Shown here one piece after another: positions 12,101 through 24,100 of a DNA stretch of 64,000 nucleotides. Source of the DNA: Aphelocoma coerulescens (Eukaryota; Chordata; Aves; Passeriformes; Corvidae); assembly GCF_041296385.1 (NCBI RefSeq), contig NW_027184085.1, forward strand, positions 10,225,301-10,289,300. The letters run 5' to 3'. Position numbers and translations under genes: made by a program. The notes under the pieces were generated by a model. It saw only the letters and a list, made by a program, of their open reading frames with translations, had not been told where the DNA came from and did not search any database. Position 1 is the first letter of the stretch, and each line of letters starts with the position of its first letter.

Positions 12101-15100
12101 AAAGCCCCTCCCCAACAAATCTTGCCTGCAGGTCACATCCCAGCAGATGGATGTGTCACCTTCCCTCCCCCTTTGTTGGCTGGAGGAGTTGCTGGGGATT
12201 TGTCTCCCACCACCCACCCATACCCCATCTCATCACCTCCAGCCCAAATAATACCCACTTTCACCTCTGCCAGAAATGTGCCAAAGGCCCCCGTGGGACT
12301 CCACACTCCAGCTGGCACCAGACAAGAAGCATTACGGGAAGGATGAGAAAGTGATGCTGAGTTGTCCTGAAGGTTTCCAGCCATCCTTCCCTGAAATCAA
12401 ATGCCAATTCCAGCACTACGAATATGACCAACCTGTATACACACCCTCTTGGCTTGGAAGAGACTCCAGCGATTCCTGGGTCCCCATTCAGTCCCATGTG
12501 GAGTGCATCGGTAAGGGAGGGATCAGAAGCAGGCTAGTCCCTTGCAGTGGGAGATCCTGTGAACATGTCTGAGGGGGGATAGCATGGGAAGGTCAGGGTT
12601 TTTCCTTGGGCCCAATGTTGTGAGGCTGGTGGCTGTGAAAGCACCTCCTGCTTCCAGGAAGAAATTCACCCAAAGATTCACATGCCGTTTCCTAGTGCAC
12701 CTTGATCCCAAACTCCTCCTGATCGCCTTCAAGGGATCTGCAGTGACCACCTCCAGTCTCTCACTTTCCATCCAAGCAGGCTGGTGGTGGCAGGGGGACA
12801 ATGCTGCTGATTGTGGTGCTCAGCTGGGCATCTCTGGTCTCCTGCCATCAGGGCTGTTTGAGAGCAAAGCCTGAGCACAAGTGGCTTGTCACCAGCATTT
12901 CCCTTTGTGGCTGTTCAGAGGTTGATCCGAACCTTGTGAGATCCCTTGCCTGCCCCTTTGGGAGAAGGAAGATTGTATTTTAAGCCCTTTCAGGCCTCAC
13001 AAAGCTTCTTGCAGAAGCTTGAACAGGCAAGAGCTCCTTCCAGGAGCCAGTGTTCTTGTCTGTAACAATCACAGCCACAAAGCCTCCCCCTGCAGCACTG
13101 GACAAACTGCTGGGACCAGCTGTGCCTACTCAGCCTGGAGGATGGTGGATTTGGTGAGAAGGAAGGGTTGTGTCAGGAGAAAGGGGCAGGGGCATTGGTA
13201 AAGCAGGAGATGTGAATGGAGAAGGCACTGCTCACCCCCCTGTCCCACTACCCAGCAGTGTGGGGCAGGAGGAGAGCGGCCAAGGGACTGAGTGAGAACA
13301 GGGAGCCCAGAAGTGTCACAGGGGCATGGCTGATCCCTGTGGGAGGGATGAGCCATGGCTGAAGGGACATGCATCCCAGCAGGAGGGGTGGTGCCACGGC
13401 CCAGCAAGTGCCAGCTGAGCTGCGCTGGGCAACAGGCCTGAATGAGAGGTTGGAGGGTGTCTCCTGGTGCAGAGGTGATTGTCCTGGGCATCTCCCTGCT
13501 GTGGGCTGTGGAGAAGGGAATATGGTGCCCTGGACACAAGGGTGAATGGGGAAGGTTCATAGATGAGTGATCCTTCACAATTTCCATGCACAAAGAAAGC
13601 CCCTCCCCAACAAATCTTGCCTGCAGGTCACATCCCAGCAGATGGATGTGTCACCTTCCCTCCCCCTTTGTTGGCTGGAGGAGTTGCTGGGGATTTGTCT
13701 CCCACCACCCACCCATACCCCATCTCATCACCTCCAGCCCAAATAACACCCACTTTCACCTCTGCCAGAAACGTGCCAAAGGCCCCTGTGGGACTCCAGA
13801 CTCCAGCTGGCACCAGACAAGAAGAATTTCAAGAATAACGAAGAAGTGATGCTGAGTTGTCCTGAAGGTTTCCAGCCATCCTTCACCCGTGTCAGATGTT
13901 CAAGCAAAGTCCGGTCTTCCACTCGTGGGAAACCTGTGTACAGAGAATTCTGGACTGGAAGAGACTCCAGTGGTGCCTGGGCCCGCATTCGGTCCAGCGT
14001 GGAGTGCAGTGGTAAGGAATGGATCAGGAGCCCTCTTGGCTGCCTTGCTCTGCCCTCCCTGAACAGGGAAAGCAGGCTGGGGGGCACAGGAGATTTCTGG
14101 CTCCGTGCTGCCTGGGGAAATGGCAAGTGCTGCTGAAGGCAGTGTCAAGTCCAGCCTGTGGATCACCACTGAGGTTGTCAGTGATAAGGGTCTCCCTGAG
14201 GGCTTCTGGCAAATTGCTGTGCACAGAGGAGAAGAGCATGGGAGAGGGATGTGTGGTGGGGTTTGTGGCCAGCACGCAGCATCACAGTTTGAGCAGGATC
14301 AGAGTGCTTTGCTGCCTGTGTCCTCTCAGACGGTGCAGCTGTGAGCACCACAGCTTGCTGCATGTGGGCTGGGCCCCCTCCAGGCTCTGTGGAATGGTGG
14401 GTGCAGGCTTGGCCCCCTCTTCTCACAGCTTAGGGCATTCATGTTCCCTCCAAGGGAGAGCAGAGCTGTACCTGCTGGACCGTAGAGATTCTGGGACACA
14501 CAGACACCTCAGTTTTGAATCGATGGGGAAAATTGCTTGAGCAGCAGTAGTCCCCTCGCTCACCCACATTCATTCCTGTCCAACTCCTCCTGCTCCCCTT
14601 TGAGAGAGCTGCAGTGACCACCTTCAGTCTCTCCCTTTCCCTCTCACCGGGCTGGGTGATGAGCAAGGTTGTCTGACTGCAGCATCCTTGCATGGCTGGG
14701 AGTGGAAGGGAAGAGCGTGACCTTCTGGCAATCTTTCCTTCACAGAAGTCCTCCAGGTTGTCCCCGGGACCTTTGAGATTTCCAGCACCAGCATCAAACT
14801 GAACTGGACCTGCAGGTTCCCTGATGCCTGCCAGGGCATGAGGGCCGTGTGCCGGCGGGCAGCGCCTTCCTCTCCTCCCTGTGAGGCTGAGGAGATGAAT
14901 GGAGAGCAGATGTTACATGGCCAGGCAGGAACATTCACCTGCTCTCCTTTGCAGCCCTTCACTGAGTATAGTGTCACCATCAGCCTGCCCCCCAATGCAA
15001 CCCTTTTCTCATGGTTGTTCACGACAGAGGAAACAGGTATGTGAACAGAAATATCAGAGACAAAGAACAGTCCCGAGCTGTGTCACAGGTGGATAGATGT

Positions 15101-18100
15101 TCTCCTCACCTGTCAGCTCATGCAGAGCATCTCTGCTCCCTGCAGTGATATGCCTGGGATCAGGGCTGCTCAGATCCTGGGCAGCTCTGGGGAAGGGGCT
15201 GTGAGAGCCCTGAGCAGGGCACGTCCCATTCTCATTGTCCCACGCCACACCCCACTGTTGTGCTTCCCCCTGCTGCAGCACGTGCAGCCTTTGCAGGGAA
15301 CAAACCCTTCTTGGGAGTCCCTTTGCAGCCTGTCCCATGGCCAGGAGCTGCCTGCACCCTCCTCTGGCCTCAGCTCCTGCTCATGGCCCTGTGTGTGACC
15401 CCACTGTCTGTGCTTCCAGTGCCGGACAAACCGGAGGAGCTGCGGCTGGATCCCGACAGGGGCTCTCTCACGTGGAAGGCGCTGCCCTCCTGCAAAGGGG
15501 AGATCATCGGATACCAGGTACCAAGGGACCAGGGCAAACCTTCAGCTCCGGGCCTGGAGCTGTGTGCAGGCAGACTGGGAAGTGTGGGAAAGGGACGGCT
15601 GGGATGAGCCACAGTTCCCAGCCTGTGAATATCTGGCTTTGATGAGCACAAACATTTTCTATTTCATTCTTGACATGTGTCATGCTGTGGAGATGCCCAG
15701 AGAGGTGGTGAGTTCTTCAGGTCCTCTAGGCTTAATCCCTGTTTCTGCTCTGCTTTGGGCTTGGCAAACATCTGAAGATTGGTCTGCAAGACATGGTGAT
15801 GTGTCTTCTGGGGTGGCATCCCTGGGTTTCCTGTGTCTCTTGCATACTTGTTTCTGGTTCCTGCCACAGAAAAGCCTGTGGTTTGAGTAATTCTCTGAAA
15901 GTCCCTCTTGAAAGTCTCTCCTCCAGAGAGCTGCACTGTTCTGTGGACTTTTCCTCAATGCATGGCTAGAAGCATCTCCTCTGTCTCTGGATTTGGGGCA
16001 TGTTCCACAGCACAGCTCTCCTCTCTAGCAGTGGGAAGGATGTGTGTGCTGGTGAGATAGTCCTCAGAGTGCTCTAGGCCCTCTCTGACAGAGGACAGAG
16101 GTCTCCACGGTGTGACAGGGATGTTGCATGCTGTTTCTTAGCTCTTTCCTGTAGAAACTGCCAGACAAGCTCTTGACAACACTTTGTGAGCCTGTTCAGC
16201 TCACCTGCTCCCAGACACCAATCTTTCTGTCCACTTTCAGTTGTCTTCTCTTTTGCATAAGCCCAGAACATATTTCTGTAAAGGCATCAAGTGAGAATGG
16301 CCAGGGATCTCATGACGTATTCAGATGATGCATGGGCAAATGGGGATCCTTCATCTGTATTACTTATGGAAACTTTAGTGCTTCTCCTTTTCTCTTAGAG
16401 AAAGCCTTCAGAGTCCAACCTTACACAAGGGAAAAGAGAAGCTCAGATTCCTCTTGTGGAGGATGTCACCACAGTGCCTCTCGTGTTGCAATGCATCTGG
16501 GATGACCTTTCCTCGGGTTCAGTACATGTATCTACAGCCCTTCAAACGAACAGCATCCCTCTTCCCTTCACAGGGGCTCAGCCCTGTGCTCACAGAGGCT
16601 GCTGCTCGCACATCCCGAGTGTTGGCTCCAAATTCCTCCTCTCCTCTTCTCTGCTCTGAGGTCCCCGCATGGGGCTGAGGCTCCTGCCCGTTCCTCTCCG
16701 GAGCCTTCCCCACCGGGCCAGGCACAGGGAAGGGCAGGCTGGCAGGGCCGTTGCCAGCTGCAGGCAGCTTCCCAGCGGGCAGGTGGGAGCTGCTGCATTC
16801 CAGCTGTGTCTCCTGCCCGCAGCTGAACATCACGGCCAGGAACGCCGGGGACAGCGGCGTGCTGGAGATGGAGCGGCTGCGGCTCAATGGCTCCGTCACC
16901 GAGCACCGGCTGCCGGAGCACAGCCCTGGCCGCAGCTACGCGGTGATGATCCGGGGGCTGACGGCTGCTGGAGCCGGGGCTGCGCTGACGAGGGAGTTTC
17001 ACACCGGCAGCTCGGGTAAGCTTTGCTGTGTCGCTGTCCCAGGAGCCCGGGCACGGAGGAGCCGCGCTCGGCAGAGCTGCGTTGCCCGAGGCTGCCCCTG
17101 CTCCTCGCACAGCCCTGCCCGCGCTCATTCCGCGGCTGTTCCCCTCCAGACACCCCGCACCCCCAGGGCATCGGCTGCCGCAGCGTCCGCGACATCGCCC
17201 CATCCCAAGGGACGGCCGTGCTCCCCCTGCGCCCCATCGCCCGTCCCTCCGAGGCAGCCAGGTGAGCGCAGCCCCCGCAGCTCTGCAGCCCCGGGATGGC
17301 TCTCGCCACGCCAGCGCTGGCCTGCAGACGCCTCCTTCCCACTGTCCCCGCTGTCCCCCACGTCCCACCGACTTTGGGCCCTGCAGGGAGCACCAGCTGA
17401 TCGTGGCCACGACGCACGACGGCTCGGTGATGGAGAGCATCTGCGCGGGGCAGCCACAGCTCTTCAATGGCAGCGTCTACCTGGCCGCTCTTCTCAACCT
17501 CACCGCCCCCACGGACTTCGTGCTGGGCGACGGCAGCCGCGGGCAGGGCCACCACAACGCTGCCCTCCGCCCGGGCTGCGACTACACGGCCCTCCTGCGC
17601 CTCGTCCGCCTCTCGCCGCAGGTACCCATCGCGGGGCTCCTGCTCCCTGGGGATGCTGCCGGCCGGGGCTGGGCCCCTCGCTGGCTCTGGGCTGCCTGTG
17701 AGGGCACACTCCTCTCCCATGCCTGGGCAGGATGGTGTCCCTGGGCTCCTGGGCCACAGCCGGGTCACTCGGTGGCCCTGGGTGGGGACCTGTGCTGCCA
17801 GGTAGGCTAGTGCTGCACGAGTGGGCTGAGCTCTCCCTCCTGTCTCCTCCAACAGGCAGAGAAGTTCACCTGTGTCTGCTACAGCTTCTCTGTTGGTAAG
17901 TGTCTCCTTGCTGATGGTGCCCAAGCCTCTCTCCTGCATCTTCCCTTTTGCCAGCCTGGCAGCTTCCCTGGAAAGGAGCTGGCACAGGGTAGATGTGGTG
18001 GCATACTGCTGTACTTTGGTCTTCATAGAAGTTCTCTAGATCTTGAGGCTATCTGTGGTAGATAGGCTTCAGACATCCTCAGGACACCTGGGTAGGTGTG

Positions 18101-21100
18101 GCTCCAGTGGCCGCTGGACATTGCACATCATCCCTGCTATCATCACATATTTAGTCCTACTCCCAGTGGTCCCCTCGTGATGTGCAACCCCTAAATGCAG
18201 ATACCTCACCAGACTCTGGCAGTGCTTCGGGCCGTCAGGGACACAGGATCCACAATAGATGGTATCACACCAAGCAAGCACCTGCTCCTTCTGCCCCAAC
18301 TTAGCTTTTCTCTAAAGCAAAGCCTGGAGTGGAAGACAAGAGAAGTTGCTTTACACTCCATGTCTCTATGGGATCTCCCAATGCTTGGTTCAGGCTGTGC
18401 AGGAGCCTGAGCCTGGGTTGTGCTGCTTGCAGGGCAGGAGCCATCATCTCTGCTGGACAGGAAGCCAGTGGTTGTGGCAGTAGCACTGGCTGTTGGATGC
18501 CTGGCACTGGGGATTTTGCTGCTCTTTGTGCTCTTCAGGTCAGTATGTGCCTCACCTCTCCTGCCCTCTGTGAGGCATTCATCAGCTTGCAATGGCAGAG
18601 AGAATCCCAGTGGAGCCTGAGATGAGGCAGGGTGGGAGGCAGGGTGGCTAGATGGGCAACAGGCTCTCCTCTGTCTCTCTGTTCTGCTGGTCTGTGGACC
18701 CGACTTGCTGTTTTTCAGGCTGAAGCACAACAGATCAAAAGCATCAGAGAACAACAGCACTATACCCCTGAGAGGATGTCAAAAAGGTGAAGTATGAGCA
18801 AGGGCCCTGTGTGCCTTGTCTAGACAGGCTGTCTGTTAAAAGCACAGGCAGGATGGTTGCTGGTTCCATAAGGTCCTTGCAGGAACAAGGTGATCAGAGC
18901 TGCCTGGCACAGGGAAAGGGACACCTCCCAGGACAAGGGACCAGTGTGGGGAGGGACAATCTAAGGTTTGGAGAAGTCCTGGCTGCTGCAATGCCATCTC
19001 AGTCCCCACTGCAGAGTTCCAGGGCTGGCCAGTTTAGCATCAGTTGGGTGCTGAAGTCCTGTCCTTGTGGTCTCTGCAGATGTATGCAAGCCAAACACAC
19101 AGATCCTGGTGGAAGAACTGCTGGAGGCTCTGAAGATGTTTAAGAGGGAAGAAATAGAGGCAGAGCAGACAGATGATGAATCAGTTGACAGGCATGGTGC
19201 TGGGCTTCTTAGAGAATATCAGGTCTGGTTTAGCTTTGCTTTCCCACCTGGCAGCACTGCTTACCTCTTCCCTGGATGTGTGATGCAGTTGGCCTTGGCC
19301 AGCCCCAGAATACATTCCAATGCAGAGTGGGCTTGTTTTCTTCCTCCACAGCAATTGTCCTCCACTTTGTTGCACCCCTGCAATGCTGGGAAGGAGCTAT
19401 GTAATCAAAACAAGAACCGCTACAAGAGCATTATCCCATGTAAGCAGAGCTCTTCAGGGGTTGGCTCAGGCTCTTGGAGCTGGTTGGGATAGCACAGGAT
19501 GCTGGGTTGGTGTGGTGCTCCTCCGACACTTCAGAAATACTGAGCTACTCATCTCATCCTCTGTGGCCCCTGAAACCCAGAGGGATTTCTGGCCCCATTG
19601 TTCTATATCCCATTGGAGGATCCATGTTCTGCCCTTCAAATCCTCCTGCAAACTTAATCAAACATCACTATATTCCTGTTCTTGATGCTAGTCATTGCTG
19701 AGCACTGCCATGTTCCATCTCGAGGCAGGTATTTGTGGGAAAGTGGAAGGAGTGACCCAATTTCTTTCAAACTTTAAAGCTCCTCTGGGCTTCACATGGT
19801 GTGTACATTTGGCCATTTCATAATCTTGCCTAAAACCCCATTGTACTTCCTGCTGTGCCATGTCACCCTTTGTCTCCTCAGCTGTTCTTTAACCCTGAAC
19901 ATGTCCTGAGGGCTGGGGTGCTGCTGAGGAGACAACAGACAGTCACAGACTTTAATAAATTATGCCTTCCCCCTTAATCAGTCTCTTTGTTGCTGCCCTA
20001 AAGCACCGGCCCACCTCCCTTCTCTTTCAGACGATCACTGCCGTGTGGTGCTGCAGCCCTCTGACACTGGGAATGGCTACATCAATGCCAGCTATGTGGA
20101 TGTAGGTAGCGAGGAATTATTACCCTGGGAAGGGTAGAAAAGGTGCCTGGCTGTGCTGGGTGAGGACAGTCCTGCTCACATGGGGGCAGGGGGGGGAGGG
20201 GGGCTGAGGTCTGGCTCTTCTTGCCCTCAAGGGATGTTCCCTGAATCCCCTCAGAGCTGCCTGGAGTAGCCTGGGTTTGTGTGCAGTTCTCGTCTCTAAC
20301 AAAAAGAGACACGTGTGAGGGGACAGGAGCTGAGATGCAGCCCCTGGGTACCCACTGTCTGTGCTGGCCAGGAGAGGTGCTGTGGGACACACTGTGCTGA
20401 GGGTTATGGGCTTTGATGCCTGTGGGGATGTATGGATCCTTTATTTAATTCCCTGTTAAACATTTAACCCATGTGATCTGAGCTGTTTGAATCTCTCCCC
20501 TGCAGAGCTACCGAAGTCCACGTTTCTTCATTGCAGCTCAAGGTAGGTGCTCCCAAACCTCAATCCTCAGGAGATGCCAGTCACTGCCCTGAGAATTCTG
20601 GGGAATGGGGAGCTGGGATAGCAGCCAAGGAGCTGTGAATGGCTCACTCCAAGTCCCTGTGTCTCATGGGTCTCTGTCCTGAGCAGTGGTTACAGCTGCT
20701 TCAGGGCATGGAAGGTCTCAGTGGTAGCTTGACAGCAGCTGGAGCTGGTGTCTGCGCTGCCCAGTCTGAGGACGTGGTCCTTCCACCCACAAGCCTACTT
20801 TGTTCCCTTTGGCAGCTGGCCAAAGGGAACAAACATGACGGGGACACCCCTGCAAATGCCTGGCATGTCTGCACCCAGTGCACTCAGATACAACCTCTTC
20901 TCAACAGTGCAAAGCCTGGATGGGCTTGTCTGCTCTGTGCAGCATGCAATGAGGAGGTCCCTGCAGAGCTGCAAAAATGCTCTTTGGGAAATAGGACCCT
21001 AAATATGGGAGCAGCTCATAGTCATCTCAAGGGTCTGCATGTGGGAGCCCCTAAAGCAGCAGTGGATCCCTGACATGTCCTGGGCTCATCTTCTCTCCCT

Positions 21101-24100
21101 CCTCCTTGTCCTAATTTCTAACATGGTGATGGAGCCGATGTGGGCAGCACCCCTGTCAGGTGCTGACATCCCCTGGCTGTGCCTCTGTCCCTGGGTAGAG
21201 GAAAGCCTGGGAATGTCCAAATTGTGTGCGGGAGCACACCCCCATGGCTTGGACACTGGCACAGGGCTTTCCTCTTCCTTCCCAAGGCCCCTTGGCTGGG
21301 ACAGTGGTGGATTTCTGGCAGATGGTCTGGCAGGAGAAGACCTCAGTCATTGTGATGCTGACGGGCTTAGTGGAGCAGAACAAGGTAGAGAAAACCTCTC
21401 AGCCCATGCTCAGCCTGGGCATTGCCAGAGCCCAGGCTTCCACACATGCTGTGCTCCCAGTGCAGCCATCAGTGAGGGCAGGGAGCAGCTCTGCACCCCT
21501 GCAGTCCTCCCCTTGTGAGTTTGCCTGTGCCCAGATGTCTCACTGCTGTTGACAGATCAAGTGTGAGCAGTATTGGCCAGAGCAGGAGCAGGTCTACGGC
21601 GACTTCACTGTGACACTCAACAACACCTGGACCACCACAGGCCTTATCAAACGCATCTTCTGCCTGCAAAAGGTAAGCCTGGTATCGAGCTGAGGTGGGA
21701 ATGCAGGATGCATTTGGGTTCCAGCAGCTGGTGGGAGCTGTCAGCCACAAATCCTCTGGGGATCTCTGCCTGGTGTCCAGCACGAGAAGGTCTGGTGTTA
21801 GCACATTGCTATCACTGGAATCCCTACCAGGGCATCAGTCCCAGGTTTCTGTGCCAGGCAAAGGCAGTCAGTCAGCTCCAGTGGTCACCCCAGAAGATGA
21901 GTCTGGACTGACAATGTGCATGGGAATGTTGTGGATTCTTGAGGGCTTGGGTGAGGAGATTGCACAGGGTATAAAAGCAGTTAAAGGGTATAAAATTGAA
22001 TATCTGCACATCCAGGGTGATGGGACAGGTGCCCACCTGTCACCTGAATCAATCTGCAGAAGGTCCACACTGAAGCTCCTTGGTCACTTACAGTCCTAAA
22101 CCTGGACAGATAGTTTATGGTTTCAGATAACCTGCATAGGGTCGTTTCTCAAGGTGGGTGCTCCTGCTGAAGTTACACTTCAGATAAAGAGCAGAAACTG
22201 AAGGAGCTGCAAGGAGGAAAAACAGGTACAATATAAAGAAATTGCAGTTATGCATATTCCTGTCCTTTCTTGTCTTGCCCAGAGCAAGATGTAGCTGAAA
22301 CGTAAAGCTCCAAGAGCACCTGATGGTAAAGATGTAGCATTAGTTCTTGCCAAGTCAATGTGATGTTTAGGGAAAAACATATAATGGGCTGGTAACAAAA
22401 GTGACTACATTCACATTAGTGTAGAAACAGCCTTAGGGTATATATTTTCTGGGTAAGTCAGGGCTTTTTGATGACTGTAGAAATACCCTAAGCTGTGATT
22501 TTTATAATTTTCCTCTGGAGCACAAGCTGCTTTTTCTGCTTTGTGTTCACTGTTTACAGCACAGTGAAGCAGAGGACAAAATTAATTGTGTGTCTGTGTG
22601 ATGGATGAATCTGCCCTTTACTGTCTGAGGAGCTTACACTGTGGGTGCTGGAGGGAGCACTCTGTGGCGGTGCCCCTCTGAAGTGGTATTCTCACTGCTC
22701 CCTCCTTGCTGGCATGCAGTCACTTCACACAAGTCTCCTGGTTGCTTCCAGCTCCCCATTGCCAGCCACGTCTCCCTCTTTGCAGGCAGGCTGTGCTCTC
22801 CCAAGAGCGGTGGAGCAGTTTCACTACCTGCTGTGGCCAGACCACGGAGTGCCCAGAAACCCTTCCCAGCTCCTGTGCTTGGCGGAGGTGGTGAACAAGA
22901 GGGTGTTGGAAGCGCCTGCTGGACCCGTGTTGGTGCACTGCAGGTACCAGGCTGGGCGTGTTTGGGTGCTGGGGCATTGCCAGCAGGGGCAGCACTGACC
23001 CAGTTTTCCGTGTCCTCAGTGCAGGGATCGGGCGCACAGGTACCTTCATCGCCCTGGACTTCCTCTTGAAGATGGGGAAGGCTGAGGGGAAGGTGGATGT
23101 GTTTCACTGCGTGCAGCAGCTGCGGGAGCAGCGGGTCAGCATGGTGCAGACCAAGGTGAGGAGACGTACTTGCTCCCTGCACACCTCGGGCTGCAGGTCC
23201 AATTCCCACCTGTGGGAGTCGGCACAGGCGGGCGGCCAGAACAACCACAAAGCCATGGCTGGAATGCCAAGGGTAAATTTATGTCATTACCTCCCTAGCT
23301 GGAGGATCCCAAAGCAACACCCAGGAGGTGACACACGAGTAGGAGCACCAGCACTATCAGGCTCAGTCAATCTTAGGGGACGGCAGGGCTGCTGTTTGTA
23401 CCCATTTATCAAGGGCACGTGTAGTTTACCAGCTGTGCTGTGATCTCTTCTGTGTTTTTAATCTCTGGTCTTAGATTTCTCCCAAAACAGTGAGCTCAAG
23501 CTTGTCTGTGAGAATGGCTTCCAAGTTTCTGTAAACACCTACATTATCTCTACACAGATTCTACTCCTCAATGCAGACAGATGATAAACAGCAGCGTGCT
23601 GTGTGTAGGATTTCTCACACTGTCGTTTTCCAGACCTTGACATTCCCAGCTGTACAGCCACTTGAGCAAATCCACCATGCTCCTTGCCATTCTTCTGCTT
23701 TCAACTCTTTGCTCTCAACACCACCCTTCCCAGGGATGTGGCATGCAAAGCCAAATTAGCTGTGCTGTTTATGATCTAGCCACAGGGACTCAGGCTGCCA
23801 GGTGGTGGATACTGCAGGATCCTTTTTCAATACTGTGTCCAAACCTAGTTGGGTTCTGTGTTGCCCTGAGACTCTCTGAGGTATCAGCAGCATTTGTATG
23901 CATCGGTCACCCTGATAATAGAAGGGCTGTCTTGTAGGCAAGGATCATGAATGAGAGTCCACCTCTCCCTCAGGCTTTTAGGATGTCTGCCCTCCTGGCA
24001 TCTCTTGGGCAGCAGCGTCCTGGCCTAGGGACTATGTTCCTGGGATCTGCTTAGTGCAGGGTTCCTTTGGAGAAAACTAGGTTGAGCTGGACCAACCATC

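Larger units (their letters stand above)
10555..13820 (+). repeat. 1,495-bp tandem duplication carrying one CCP exon (about 2.2 units)
   Basis: 10555-12049 is repeated almost base for base at 12050-13544, and the start of a third unit runs on to about 13820, into CCP6. Each full unit holds one complete CCP exon plus its introns. The few differences include two synonymous changes in the exon. Because the unit is flanked by phase-1 introns, adding or losing one keeps the frame. Confidence 0.95.
12811..17989 (+). repeat. Left arm of ~5.2-kb inverted repeat
   Basis: Pairs in reverse complement with 30840-36023. The coordinate sum is constant (48834 for the outer part, 48829 inside 15.95 kb), with a single 5-base difference (one extra CACAG in the right arm). 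It covers part of intron 6, CCP6, both FN3 modules and the linker, introns included. Identity is about 99% by eye. It ends abruptly inside the intron before the transmembrane exon. Confidence 0.95.

Noticed and set aside
12274..12510. Possibility that the second CCP unit is a separate gene
   Set aside because: No start, promoter or end lies between the units, and all introns stay in phase 1 within gene A.
10573..13838. Recurrent 83-92-codon frames in the tandem unit
   Set aside because: They are intron plus part of the CCP exon read in the wrong phase; repetition comes from the tandem duplication, not selection.
16568..18026. Long open frames of 299-376 codons on the minus strand, and 260-316 codons on the plus strand
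   Set aside because: They overlap the real FN3 and linker exons and their GC-rich introns, run through verified splice sites, and recur only because the region is copied at 31-32 kb.
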